Below, piece after piece: positions 1 through 12,789 of a stretch of 64,000 nt of DNA. Numbering within the stretch: the stretch's first letter is position 1; each line of letters opens with the position of its first letter. Under the pieces are notes generated by a model. The model was not told the origin of the DNA. It saw only the letters and a list, made by a program, of their open reading frames with translations, and ran no database searches. The stretch is from contig NC_134017.1 in assembly GCF_040712315.1 (NCBI RefSeq), positions 3,130,001 to 3,194,000 on the forward strand, given 5' to 3'. Source of the DNA: Castanea sativa. Taxonomy: Eukaryota; Streptophyta; Magnoliopsida; Fagales; Fagaceae. Made by a program: the position numbers and the translations under genes.

Positions 1-95
1 CAATGATCAATGAGTTTCTCCTTGGTATAAGTAAGATTTGAACTCAAATATTATATTTAATAACAAAATATTATATTAATTTGAGTTAACTGAAG
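1..95 (-). repeat. Degenerate tRNA-like SINE fragment, cut by the window edge
   Basis: It resembles, in decayed form, the SINE family seen intact at 53243-53400: GGTATAAGTAAGATTTGAACTC recurs in pieces and ends in a GAGTTAACTGAA-type box A relic. The match is weak. Confidence 0.3.
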
Positions 96-1006
96 TCTAT
101 TTCGATTTGAATAATCTTGTCTGAGTAACAGCCTAACGTTTAACATTAACTTGAAATAAATAGAGAAAATTTTATTTGGAAGAATAATACGTGTCCACTT
201 ATAAACTTTTTACATACTTTATACCTTTTTGTAAATTCCTCTTGGTTGTCTAATTGAAACATTATAAAAATTGCATGCGGATTATTCAATAAAGAAGTTT
301 GAGGTTTATCTTAAACATTATAAAAAAATATTTTAATGAGGAAAACGTGGTTCCTGAAATTAATAATGGTAATTAATTAAGTGCATGCTTGGACATTGCC
401 ACACTAAAGTTAAACAGACAAAAAATCATAATGACTAGAATAATTAATTGGCACACATGTTTCTGAGCTCAATAGTATATAAGAAAATTCATTAAAAAAA
501 AAAAAGTTTGTAAGAAAACCAAAAAGTAATCATCCGAAACTAGAAAGTAAGTTAAAGTTTTTCTTCTTTGGCCGCAGAAAAGGAAACAATTTTTCGTAAT
601 TTCATGAGTGTTCTGTTGAGAAAACAATGACCTTACTTTGATGGCCGTGGGTATATTTTTTCTCTCTCATTAGGCCTAACTTGTGTGGATATCAACGGTA
701 CAATTAAAAATAATCATAATTAAATATAAATAGGTTTAAATTATACCTAGAGTAAGAGTTAACACATTTTTTAAGTTATAAATGAGTTTTACTCTCTTTT
801 TCTTTTATTTTTTTACTTTAGTTTTTTATGATATACACATGAGTTTACTTTTTTTTTAATTGATTTTTTTATGGTTTAATTATATTAAACTCTTTGTCTT
901 TTACACAATATTAACTCAACTATAACAAAAATTGAAAAAACTTAAATAGGACACATGACGCAAAATTAGACATAAACTAAAATCCAATTTAGAACCTAGT
1001 CCTGAC

Positions 1007-1013
<7 letters not shown>

Positions 1014-1038
<25 letters not shown>
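1014..1038. repeat. (AT)n microsatellite
   Basis: A simple dinucleotide run in AT-rich intergenic DNA. Confidence 0.9.
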
Positions 1039-1482
1039 AATTACATGAAAAAATTCATATATATATTTTTATACAAATCTACTAGTTGAAATGTTATGAT
1101 TAGTGTATCTACACTAATATTAGTGGCGAAACTATGTAAAAATAATGTTGTAACTTACCATTTTACACCCCAAAAAGTAGTGAATAATTTTTTAAAAAGG
1201 TTGCGTCTTTTATCATTGGTCTCAATTCATTTTCAGTCATAGACTAACGTAGATTCACCACTTGCATGACCTAAATAAAAATGGCTAAGCCAGCAAGAAA
1301 TTACATTTCTAGAATGGGCGAGACTGCTTTTTGGTTTGGCAAAAGTGGAACAATAAGATTCTAGAATTCTTCTAATTCAACTAATCTGATGTGTAAATTT
1401 TTTTGATTAAGGTGCATTCATCAGGGACCAAAGAATTTTAGCGTCTTTGGTTGGCTAGGTAGGAAGAAATCCTTTAGTGGAT

Positions 1483-1695
1483 TTAGTGTGCGTTTGCCTA
1501 GCTGAATCAGCTTTGCATTTGGCGTTATTTTGGGGTCCACCAAACTTAGCAAAACCATACTTATGCATTTTTGGGCCCCTCAGCACTATTCATATCTTTA
1601 AAAATTATTTTTTTACAATGTTTTCAGTAATAAGTTTTCAGTTTTTAACAAATAAGCAGTATTCAAACATACTCTTAATAGAATACGCATTGCTT
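1483..1695. mobile_element. Diverged copy of the GTTTGGATACCG-type MITE family
   Basis: It begins with GTGTGCGTTTGCCTAGCTGA and ends with CAAATAAGCAGTATTCAAACA, and carries the family hallmarks (GCACTATTCAT, TTTTACAATGTTTTCAG). The same core forms part of each unit of the 603-bp array further right and recurs at four other loci in this window. Confidence 0.5.
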
Positions 1696-1888
1696 TAATG
1701 TGCATTTTCTTTAATATTGCATTTAAAATGGCAATAAAATAGTGTTGTACTCATTCTCATGATCATGTCCATTACTATTGGGTTTAAACCCAAAATGTTG
1801 CTATGATAATTCTGGGTGGGTTTGATCCAGTTTTTATTCATTTATTTTTTATAGATAATATAGATTTGAATGCATTGTATGTGATCCA

Positions 1889-2010
1889 TAATGATTAATC
1901 TTTATCATTATAACAATATATTAATTGATTTCTTGTATAAGTGAGATTTGAATCTAAGTCTTTTATTCAAGAATAAGAGATTTTACCAATTAAGCTAACT
2001 TGAAATCCAC
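1889..2010 (-). mobile_element. tRNA-like SINE remnant (TTAAGCTAACT family)
   Basis: On the minus strand a box A-like TTAGCTTAATTGGTAAAA is followed by a GATTCAAATCTCAC box B-like motif, the same layout as the better copies at 15172 and 53243. It is decayed and no target duplication was seen. Confidence 0.45.
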
Positions 2011-3591
2011 TGATTTGATCTTAGTTTGGACTTTGGATACCAAGCACAAACACACATGAGGCCATGTACTATAAATGAGAAGGTATTGCTATTATTTGTG
2101 GTCAATAATATTTCATTCCATAAGTTTTGGACCACACTGCTACATGAGATTATATCTGATCAAGTTTCAAAAGAACCACAACACAAACTAGTAATTCTGA
2201 AGTTTGCAACTTAATAAGTTTAGTTGCACAAACATTTCACAATGTTTTTTTTCCATGGTTTTGAAACCTGACAATTCAAATAACCGAAAAAAGAGAAAAA
2301 TTTAAAGTTTTTGAGGTCGAACTAAAGTTCAATCGAAGACGAACTGTGATGATATTATAAATAATCTTTAGTAAATCTAGTCTTAATTGTATATAAATAT
2401 ATTAATTGTCTATCTTGACAAATAAAATTGTGTAGGCCAATTGATATCAACTAGGACATGTTATGGACCCTCTAGTCTTGCCAACAACGAAATTTAGCTA
2501 TTTTTAATTGAACAAATAGGAGATTGAAAACTGGCCTTATTTGGACCAGTTCTCTGTTAACCTAGTCGGTCTACCAGTTCGGTAAAACAGTTTTTTATTT
2601 TATTTTTATTTTTTTTACAACTATTGAATATGTTGTGATTTGATGAACAATTATCATCGTGTCTATAGTAACAAAACCTAATCATCTCATAATGCTGTAA
2701 CAAGTGATTGCGATTTTTTTTATTGTTTAATCTCTTGACATTACTCTTTCTCATTTGGAATTGTCCCGTTATGGGGTACCATCATGTCTCCTTCCTAAAT
2801 CAGGGAGAAAGATTCGGGGTCCTAATTTCCATGTTATATAATCTTAAACAAAGACTAATAATTGTTCTTGTATCGTACATGACGTGAATCATGCTATTTT
2901 CAAAAGTCTTCAGCTGGTAGTATTTCTTGCAGCTGGTTTTCCTGAATCAGGAGAAGAAAGAATGAAAGTTCATCTTAAAGACACAAAAAAGGAGAAGAAA
3001 TTTTGTGCTCCAAAATTTCTCTGTCATTGCTTAAAGCAATGACCAATCATTCATGTTTGGTTTATAACGTGAAACATGCTATTTGAAAGTCTTCAAACTG
3101 AAGTATCACTATGGATATTGAGGAATTTGATTGACAATGGTATTAAATTATTAATAAACTATTGCTTATTACACTTTCACTATAGTAGATTAGTGGTAAG
3201 AAACTAAATATATACGTATCGTTTTACCTGCAAGATTAATAATTTTTGAATGGTTTTCGTGAAACATGCTATTTGAAAGTCTTGGACTCATAAGAAAATA
3301 ACTTATAGTGTGAATTTTAGGTTGACAGTAATCTTTAATGGCCTGTTGCTCCATCACTGGCGAGCATCTAGGAATTAAGTTAGTATATGGACTTCAAGGA
3401 TGAAATAATCCATGCTTTTGGGAGTTTTGGCATTGTAGTGCAAGTCAAGTTGTAGCCATTCTAGGTTGAACTGCTCGAAGAATCGTAGGGTTAACAAAAT
3501 AGTGTCCTATTCAAATTTTAATGGGACTATTTGGAAGAATTCAAAGTTTTTTGGGATTTGTGATTCCTTTGCCGAATAAGAAAAAAAATTT
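2011..3591. other. Intergenic, no gene seen; three spaced copies of a short repeat
   Basis: No coding region is supported. A motif reading roughly GTGAAACATGCTATTTGAAA followed by GTCTT recurs near 2884, 3068 and 3260, spaced 184-192 bp, which suggests an old local tandem duplication. The short open frames here have no recognisable protein character. Confidence 0.5.
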
Positions 3592-6500
3592 GATTATAGT
3601 GTGCGTTCATTTAGCACTGTGTCTGCGTTGAAACTACGTCTGCGTTTGTTTTTTTTAAAAATATTTTGCTACCATGTTTTTAGTTTTTAATAAATAAACG
3701 GTATCTAAACAGACCTATAATGTGAACTGATTGGGACTTTAATGTCCAAAAAAGTATAGTAATATATGAGGTCACATTCAAGTGAAGAGTTGTGATCTAG
3801 AAAACACAGCACTTGCATATAGTTGGGAGGAAGAAAATGATTTTTACACAACTAAATTGGATATTCTTCAAATGAAGAGAGATTTTCTAAAATCCTTAAT
3901 CATGAATGAACAATCATATAAATAACACATTAAAATTTTTCATTTATTTTCTTTGTTTTTAAACACTTTTTATGATATATTTAGGTGGTTCTGTAACAAT
4001 AGAATAATCATAAATCTCAAGTTTATGAGGCAAATAGTGCAACAACATTTTATCATTATTGGTGACTCTTTTGTTAAAATGAAACCCATTAATATTGTAA
4101 CAGAAGCAAAAATTGATTATAGTGTGCGTTCATTTAGCACTGTGTTTGCGTTGAAATTGCGTTTGCGTTTTTTTAGCTGGTCCTATGGCACTATTCATGG
4201 ACTAGTCAAAGTACAAAAACATGTGAGTAAATGTTCGTAAACGGTATTTTGTTTTTTTTTAAAAATATTTTGCTACAGTGTTTTTAGTTTTCAGCAAATA
4301 AACAGTATCTAAACAGACCCATAATGTGAACTAATTGAGACTTTGATGTCCAAAAAAGCGCAGTAATATATGAGGTCACATTCAAGTGAAGAGTTGTGAT
4401 CCAGAAAACACAACACTTGCATATAGTTGGGAGGAAGAAAATGATTTTTACACAACTGAATTGGATATTCTTCAAATGAAGAGAGATTTTCTGAAATCCT
4501 TGATCATGAATGAACAATCATATAAATAACACATTAAAATTTGTCATTTATTTTCTTTTTTTTAAACACTTTTTATGATATATTTAGGTGGTTCTGTAAC
4601 AATAGAATAATCATAAATCTCAAGTTTATGAGGCAAATAGTGCAACAACATTTTATCATTATTGGTGACTCTTTTGTTAAAATGAAACCCATTAATATTG
4701 TAAGAGAAGCAAAAATTGATTATAGTGTGCGTTCATTTAGCACTGTGTCTGCGTTGAAACTGCGTTTACGTTTTTTTAGCTGGTCCTATGGCACTGTTCA
4801 TGGACCAGTCAAAGTACAAAAACACGTAAACAATGTTCATAAACGGTATTTTGTTTTTTAAAAGAATATTTTACTACAGTGTTTTTAGTTTTCAGCAAAT
4901 AAACGGTATCTAAACAGACCCATAATGTGAACTGATTGGGACTTTGATGTCCAAAAAAGCGTAGTAATATATGAGGTCACATTCAAGTGAAGAGTTGTGA
5001 TCCAGAAAACACAACACTTGCATATAGTTGGGAGGAAGAAAATGATTTTTACACAACTGAATTGGATATTCTTCAAATGAAGAGAGATTTTCTGAAATCC
5101 TTGATCATGAATGAACAATCATATAAATAACACATTAAAATTTTTCATTTATTTATTTTTGTTTTTAAACACTTTTTATGATATATTTAGGTGGTTCTGT
5201 AACAATAGAATAATCATAAATCTCAAGTTTATAAGGCAAATACTGCAACAACATTTTATCATTATTGGTGACTCTTTTGTTAAAATGAAACCCATTAATA
5301 TTGTAAGAGAAGCAAAAATTGATTATAGTGTGCGTTCATTTAGCACTGTGTCTGCGTTGAAACTGCGTTTGCGTTTTTTTAGCTGGTCCTATGGAATTGT
5401 TCATGGACCAGTCAAAGTACAAAAACATGTAAACAATGTTCGTAAACGGTATTTTGTTTTTTTTTAAAAAAATATTTTGCTACCGTGTTTTTAGTTTTCA
5501 GCAAATAAACGGTGATGATGCCAAGAAAATCAGTAGGCTGGATGCTTCGGACTTGAAAGGACTACTGGTTCTTTCTACGGCCTGAAAAAGAAAGAAAAGC
5601 GTATCAAAGACGACCGGGGCTGCCGGCCAAAAATCCTCCGATGGTAAAGTTAGTTTTTCCCTCTAAGTAATCTGAGTTCCAACTTTTTTTGAGTAAAAAC
5701 TGAACATACCTTTGCCTTGTCTGAATCAGTCTTTATATAGTGCCTTCATAGACGGTTATCGAAATAGGAACCTCTCTTGGATTCGAGGCTTAAACGTAAC
5801 TGCCATAACCGTTCAGGAGTTACACTTCTATTTCACAACGGATACATGACCGTTATGCGTGGGATAAGGGATTGTCACATTATATTCGGAGATTCTCCTA
5901 AGTATGATACCCTCGTCCTGAATTTCCTTCGTCGAGTGCACCTGCTGATTCCAAGTGTAAAATCCTAGTCCATGGATCTTTACGTGGACGAGTCCTCTCA
6001 AGGTAGGCTGTGCGCATCCCACGGACGAGGGATGTAGCTTCGCTATCACCCTCTGGACGTCCTTGTTCGTTACCCTCGTCCTGAGGATAACTTCTGGACG
6101 GCTGCCGAGGTGATGACCATCCATGGACGGTTTGGGTGGTTTGAGTGTTTTCATCCCACATCAAACGGTATCTAAACAGACCCATAATGTGAACTGATTG
6201 AGACTTTGATGTCCAAAAAAGCGTAGTAATATATGAGGTCACATCCAAGTGAAGAGTTGTGATCCAGAAAACACAACACTTGCATATAGTTGGGAGGAAG
6301 AAAATGATCTTTACACAACTGAATTGGATATTCTTCAAATGAAGAGAGATTTTCTAAAATCCTTGATTATGAATGAACAATCATATAAATAACACATTAA
6401 AATATTTCATTTATTTTCTCTGTTTTCAAACACTTTTTATGATATATTTAGGTGGTTCTGTAACAATAGAATAATCATAATTCTCAAGTTTATGAGGCAA

Positions 6501-7190
6501 ATAGTGCAACAGCATTTTATCATTATTGGTGACTCTTTTGTTAAAATGAAACCCATTAATATTGTAAGAGAAGCAAAAATTGATTATAGTGTGCGTTCAT
6601 TTAGCACTGTGTCTGCGTTGAAATTGCATTTGCGTTTTTTTAGCTGGTCCTATGGCACTGTTCATGGACCAGTCAAAGTACAAAAACATGTGAACAATGT
6701 TCGTAAATGGTATTTTGTTTTTTTTTTATTTATTTATAAATATATTGCTACAGTGTTTTTAGTTTTCAGCAAATAAACGGTATCTAAACAGACCCATAAT
6801 GTGAACTGATTGAGACTTTGATGTCCAAAAAAACGCAGTAATATATGAGGCCACATTTAAGTGAAGAGTTGTGATCCAGAAAACATTGCACTTGCATATT
6901 GTTGGGAGGAAGAAAATGATTTTTACACAACTGAATTGGATATTCTTCAAATGAAGAGAGATTTTATGAAATCCTTGATCATGATTGAACAATCATATAA
7001 ATAACACATTAAAATTTGTCATTTATTTTCTTTGTTTTTAAACACTTTTTATGATATATTTAGGTGGTTATGTAACAACAGAATAACCATAAATCTCAAG
7101 TTTATGAGGCAAATAGTGCAATAGCATTTTATCATTATAGGTGACTCTTTTGTTAAAATGAGACCCATTAATATTGTAAGGGAAGCAAAA
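3592..7190 (+). repeat. Tandem array of five ~603-bp units
   Basis: Units begin at the motif GATTATAGTGTGCG: 3592-4114 (523 bp, with an internal loss of about 76 bp), 4115-4717 (603), 4718-5320 (603), 5321-6581 (605 after removing an inserted solo LTR) and 6582-7190 (609). Each unit contains a MITE-like core with GCTGGTCCTATGGCACT, GTTTTTAGTTTTCAGC and CGGTATCTAAACAGACC, plus about 400 bp of other sequence. The repeated 77- to 118-residue open frames on both strands are by-products of the repeat. Confidence 0.92.
5513..6163. mobile_element. Solo LTR (651 bp) inside the fourth array unit
   Basis: The element starts TGATGATGCCAAG and ends CCCACATCA (TG...CA), and is flanked by the perfect 5-bp duplication AACGG (5508-5512 and 6164-6168). 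Removing it restores the array unit exactly. No internal retrotransposon sequence is present, so this is the product of LTR-LTR recombination. It is markedly richer in GC (CCTCGTC, GGACG motifs) than its surroundings. The strand of the parent element is not known. Confidence 0.9.
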
Positions 7191-7685
7191 GGACCTTGGC
7201 CAAATTAAGCCATTTACATTGGTAACATAAATCCATTTAGCTGTCAGATGGGCAACACTATATTGATATCCAAGTGAAGTTGAACTGAATGAAAGGATGG
7301 GATTGTATTTGTATGAGCTTCTATATATATATGTGAACTCTTTACAAATGGGTCTGCAACCTCCTTAGCATTAATCCCATTCAATAATAAGTTTTAAGAA
7401 ATGTTACTAAACTCCAAACTCCACTGTCATTCTCATCACCACTGTTTAACTCTCACGCACTAAACTCATGCAAGAGGAATTGATCATGACGTTGGTGATT
7501 CTTGTTCACATGTTCAATTCCTCTTGCACTAAAAGCCATAAATCTTTGAAAAGAATCATAATTCCTAAAAGAACAAAAAGGAAAAAAAAAAATCCACATG
7601 ATTTGTGTGCTTTGAATACAATAATTGATTATAACATATAACATGATCCAAAATGTGATTCTACCGCCAAATGATCCATCACCCT

Positions 7686-8228
7686 AATATAGGCCCCTAC
7701 CCATGAGTTCTCTTTATACACAACTTGTAAGAGATTTGGGGTTCAATTCCCGTTTATACCAAAAACTGATTGGTACCTTGGTCTGATGATAAATAGCTAT
7801 CATTAGGAGCCGACGCCATAGGTTAAAACTCTCTTTCAAAAAAAATATAACTCTATTATTGTACTAACATATCTTTCTTAAGCACCATTTTTATTACGCA
7901 TGATGCATCAACAATAATTTATCATATTAATAATAGTAAATTTGTGTATGACTTTGATATTTTCTCATTACGAGTGAAAGTAATATTTAGTATAAATAGA
8001 GGCAAGTCTTCTAATATAGGCCCCTACCCATGAGTTTTCTTGGGACATAACTTGTAATTGAATTAATATAACTCTATTATTGTACTAACATATCTTTCAT
8101 AAGCGTCACTTTTATTACGCATGATGCATGAACAATAACTTATCATATTAATAATCGTAAATTTGTGTTAGACTTGTTATTTTCTCATTATGACCGAAAA
8201 TGATATTTAGTATAAATAGAGGCAAGTC
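7686..8228 (+). repeat. Two-copy local duplication, one copy carrying a SINE fragment
   Basis: The segment starting TAATATAGGCCCCTACCC and ending TAAATAGAGGCAAGTCTT occurs at about 7686-8011 and again at 8012-8228. The first copy is longer because a SINE-like piece (about 7728-7847, ending in an A-run) sits after CACAACTTGTAA. Aligning the copies gives the insertion limits. Confidence 0.75.
7728..7847 (+). mobile_element. tRNA-like SINE fragment with A-rich tail
   Basis: It carries GGGGTTCAATTCCCG (box B-like) followed by ACCAAAAACTGATTGG and ends CTCTCTTTCAAAAAAAA. It belongs to the same family as 53243-53400 and is missing the 5' part. Confidence 0.6.
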
Positions 8229-9327
8229 TTTCATCAAGTGCTCTATTTCATAAAACTAAATACAACATCGACAAGCGATCAAAATTTTGACACGCATGTG
8301 GTTCATGCCAACTGTCATCAATGTCAAGTGGGTCCCACCAAATCCATGTGGGTCTCCATCTCAAAAAACACCAGCTCACTGACTTGTAGACAACATAAAC
8401 CCTAAACACGTATAGGCCGGTGGATCATCCGCTGTGGACGGTCCCACAACATGTAATTTTGTGGCGGCAAAGGGTATTTTTGGTAATGAAAATTTTTAGA
8501 CAATTACACGTGTGTACTTGTATTCGCGGCCGGTGATTGTGTTCGGTAAAGTGGTTTGACTTTTCTTTGTTTGTTGCTCAATGTTTTATACTTTTGAAAG
8601 AGTCTAAGGTCAGTTTGGGAAAAAAGAGGCCACATTATTTGGCCATAAAATTGACACATAGTTTTTTTTTAATTAATTTTTTTTATGTGATAAAAATAAA
8701 TTTGACATTTAAACCAAGTCACCAACCTTAATAATGGGAAAAGACAGTGAGCTTGGCATGGAGTGAATCAAATAATTCAGCAAAAAATAGGAGAAATCAG
8801 GAGAATTATGATTCATTTGCTTTCTCATTACTCCTACACTATGCCCCTCATCTCTAGCCACAAATTAATCATCCCTCATTTTCCTTTTTAAAAAGAAAAA
8901 ATTTGATAAAAAATCCCAAAATGAGTTGATATTGTGATTTCCATTTTGTTATAGCTTGATTAAACCCATATATGATAAAATAATAAATAAAAAAAAGCTT
9001 GAACTATATGATATTGTATATTTTTAAGTTTTAGTTACATGTCTTGTTTTTTTTTTTTTTTTAGAAAACTTTTAATTACATGACCTATTTTATAACTTAT
9101 TTGACATGTTTACAAAATTTATGTTGATGCTTTTATGATTTGCAACATAATGAATTGAAAGAGATTCTCCAAACTGATTTGGAGAAAAATTTTGTCCAAA
9201 GATCAAAACTCAAGAGTGCTAATTGAACTATAAGACTATTGACAAATATATAAAAGTTTAATATATATAAGATGCGTCCTTAGTTTTTTGCTTCATTTCC
9301 ATCATAAACCAAACAACTAATATTGAA

Positions 9328-9364
<37 letters not shown>

Positions 9365-10109
9365 CTATAAAATCATAAAGGTCAAATAAGAACATAACAT
9401 AATTTTATTTTTCTTCTATTTGCAAAGCAAACAAGTGAAAGATGAATTATTGCTCTCTCTCTCTCTCTCTCTCAACTTACTTTTACTTATATCCTAACAT
9501 TAGTTCAAAAAGGCATCTCTTCGCTTTCATTTCCCTCTCTTTTCTCTTCGCTTTCCTCTTGCAAATAACATCTCTATTAAAAGTGAGGAAAGACTAAAGG
9601 GGTGTAATGGTAATATGTTTGCTTTGCACTTTTCATTTTTCATATGAATTATCTATTACGAAAAATTAAGATGTCTTTACAGTGCAAAAGATAGATGGAC
9701 TTATTCTTTTTTTGGTTGCTGAATGATAGATGGACCTATTCTATATTCAAAGTTCTGCGTGTGAATTTGGAAACTTTTTGACATAATGGAAATTTTTAGA
9801 CTTTAGACCATTAAGTCTCTACCTAGCTAGTCTAAAAGTAATTTAATCATATAAACTCCATTTTTTTTTTCTGGTTGATAGACTATCTTCTTTTTTGGAA
9901 TTTTTTTATAATTTCTTTTTGTACTTTGATGACCTAATTAAATCAAATATGCGGAGCTAAACAATAGTGTTATAGTAAATAAATATAGGGGAGCTTTTCC
10001 GACATTCATTTATTAAAAGATCAACAATCTTTTGGTGTGTTTAGTTTAAAATGATGTATTGAAAGAGACAGAAATTAAAGAGAGAAATCAAGAATAAATC
10101 AGCTACTCA
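8229..10109. other. Intergenic, no gene seen
   Basis: AT-rich sequence with poly-T/poly-A runs, an (ATT)n run at 9330-9360 and a (CT)n run at 9453-9473. No open frame has protein-like composition. Confidence 0.6.
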
Positions 10110-12080
10110 ACCTCAGTTAAAGCCATAAAGTTAAAAGGTTGGAAAAAAAAAAATATAATCAATCGAGAATATAAAGAAATTCTCTTTCACATTGTTTTTG
10201 AGTTTGACCTAATCAAGAAATATTTGTCAAACCATGTGAACTCTCCAATTATATTATTTTATTTAGTAACTTTTTATTTGGGGTCAAGACTAATGGGAAT
10301 GGTCAATAGCTAGATACGACACTCAACATGTTAATAGTTGGGTAGTCAAATATATAAGATATTAGTTAGACAAGTTCCATGGTTTCCCTTAATTTCTATG
10401 GTCCTAATGTACCAATTTGAATTTGCTTGTATTTAGGCATACTTGTTTCTTCTGCTTCAAGGTAGGGAAGCTTTATTTTATTTAAATTTTGATATGCAAG
10501 ATAGTTGAATATTCAACATGGCAAAAGAGTGAAAGACCTCAAAGACCAATCGGTGACATTTTTTGAGTAGTCTTTGTGTATTTTTCGCATTTTTGTTCTT
10601 AAATTCTATTGAATACTAGTACTGGAGGGTTGACTACGTGATTAATGACTTAATGTTTTACCTAATCAAAAAGGCCAATTTCTTTATTCTTACGAATGAG
10701 AAGAAGTCAAGGCATGTCTAGCGTGGTTACTGGTTGGTACAGGCATCTCCATCACATGAGAACATTTCATAAGCTAGGGATTTTTGTTAAGAGTTAAAGT
10801 ATACTTAGAATGGGATATCATATAGTTATGTCCGAAGTGATACAAATAAATTATACTACATCAATCTTACAAATTAATATTAATCTCAATTAAAAAGCAG
10901 ACACTAGACACACACAATCAATGTGGAATAAATATCTTAGTCCACAACTATAAATGTTAGGCCACTTTATAATTTTATTTTAGTTATATAATGTATTATA
11001 AATCTGGTTTAAAATACTAGTATTACTATTTTGGGTGTGTTCTAATAAGTATTACTGTTTACTAAAAAAAAAATCTCAATTGATAAATCTTAGTGAGTAA
11101 AGTTTGTTTTGTTGTCGAATAAAAATCCAGAGTTCGACTACATCACAAAGAAACTCGTCAGTGTCATGAATATTTGATGATAAAGAATAACCATCGTGAA
11201 AAGAGTCTAAGTTCATTCCCAATGGTTGTTAGAGAAAAAAAAAAATCTTAAAGAAGACATTTGGTAGGACATGTAAATGCAGGAAAGAACACAATACTTA
11301 TTAATAGGTAGTGCATTTACCTTCACATGGCCTATTTAATGAAACTTGACAAGATATGGAATTGGAAACTTAAAATAAAGGCATTTTCTCATAGCTGTAT
11401 CAGGATGATTTTTGAACTCCATGAATTAATTTTATTAATTTATATGTTTTTTAGAGACAAACAGAAATGCAATGAAGAGGAAATTTGATTATACTTAAAA
11501 GTTTTACTCTCTTATCATTGAATTTGCAAAACTTCTGTTCATACTTTATATTATAATATAGCCAATTAAGCATACGAACTCTTATTTCAATAGTGCATTA
11601 TGATCTTGTTCAAGTGTCCAATTGTCTGGGAAATATGGAGGGTCCAAATTTGCAAGAATTTATGTGATTCCATTTTCTTTTCTAGACTGCCCCTAAGTTC
11701 AACCTTCGTTTTTTTGGTGTGGTCAGGATTTGGCCAACTAGTCCTAGAACAAAGCATGGGGGCCCTTTGTCTGAGTTCATTTTCTTATATTAATGCGATT
11801 GATTTCCTTCCCAATTGTCCCTTTTTTTGTCAAGCAAAGATGGGTAAAGAGATGGCTAGTTGTGGAAACCCTATTTGAGGGTGACTCTAATAATCCATGC
11901 TTGCTAAGAGATCAATGATTAAAAGGCCTATACAATACGAGGGACGGTCGGACTCTCTCTTTGGTGGGTTCATCTATAATTTGATTTTGTTAAAAATTTT
12001 GAAATTGTCACAAATTCTTAATTTGACTTAGTTTAAGTGTTTTTTTTTTTAGTTCCGAAGAAAGTTTATACTCCTTATTA

Positions 12081-12789
12081 GGCCAAAATGGGCAAATGCC
12101 CTTTTCGTGCAAAAAAACCAGTGTTCTGCCCCCTTTCCCAAACTAATTAAGGAAATGCTCCTCTTTTGAAACTCAATTTGTAGAAAATCGAGTATGGGGC
12201 AATCAAACTTAAAAAAAAAAAAAAAAAATTGCATGGAACTCGAGTTCCATGCAAAAACGCCGCTATAGGGTTCCCTAAACGCAACTATATGATCAAACTT
12301 AAAAATAAAAAAAATAAAAAAAAACTTGCAAGTTTGATCGCTCCATACCTATAGTTTTTTTAAGCCCTATAGTGGCGTTTTAAATGGAACTCAAGCTTAT
12401 CCATGCAAATTTTTTAATTTCCCTATACCTATAGCTGTTTTCAGGGAGCCATATAGCGGCGTTTTAAAACCCTATAGCGGTGTTTTTTCATGGAACTCGA
12501 GCTCTGTGAACTCGAGTTCCATGCAAGTTTTTATTTTTTATTTTTTAAGTTTGATCATATAACTGCGTTCAGGGAGCCCTATAGTCGCGTTTTAAAACCA
12601 TATAGCGGTGTTTTTGCATGGAACTTAAGCTCCATGAACTCGAGTTTCATGCATATTTTTTTTTAAGTCTGATCGCCCCATACTCGATTTTCTACAAATC
12701 AAGTTTTAAAAGAGGGACATTTCCCTAATTAGTTTGGGAAATGAGGCAAAATCCCTGAATTTTTTGCGTGAAATGGGCCCATTTTGGCC
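12081..12789. mobile_element. Non-autonomous MULE-type element (709 bp) with long inverted ends
   Basis: The ends are inverted copies (GGCCAAAATGGGC... and ...GGGCCCATTTTGGCC) extending about 130 bp inward, including mirrored GAAAATCGAGTATGGGGC. A 10-bp direct repeat CTCCTTATTA flanks it (12071-12080 and 12790-12799), close to the 9-bp duplications of Mutator-like transposons. The middle holds several variants of a short palindromic unit (GGAACTCGAGTTCC, CCTATAGCGGCGTTTT). It encodes no transposase. It is absent from the matching place in the duplicated copy B. Confidence 0.85.
12231..12252. repeat. Perfect 22-bp palindrome inside the MULE-type element
   Basis: GCATGGAACTC is directly followed by its own reverse complement GAGTTCCATGC. 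Degenerate versions recur at about 12489-12515 and 12614-12650. Confidence 0.85.

Noticed and set aside
1477..1698. A 73-residue plus-strand protein
   Set aside because: It coincides with a MITE-like element and has no protein-like features.
5777..6338. Open frames of 63-146 residues inside and across the solo LTR
   Set aside because: They lie within or across the borders of an LTR insertion; none resembles a known protein.
3953..6992. Repeated 77- to 118-residue open frames on both strands
   Set aside because: They are the same frames recurring in each unit of the 603-bp array, lack any recognisable domain, and arise from repeat sequence with a MITE-like core.
3592..7190. CRISPR-like array
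   Set aside because: The repeats are about 603 bp and head-to-tail with no short unique spacers, in a plant nuclear genome.
11600..11878. A 92-residue plus-strand protein upstream of LOX copy A
   Set aside because: The matching place in duplication copy B (about 27200-27350) does not keep the reading frame, which argues against coding function.
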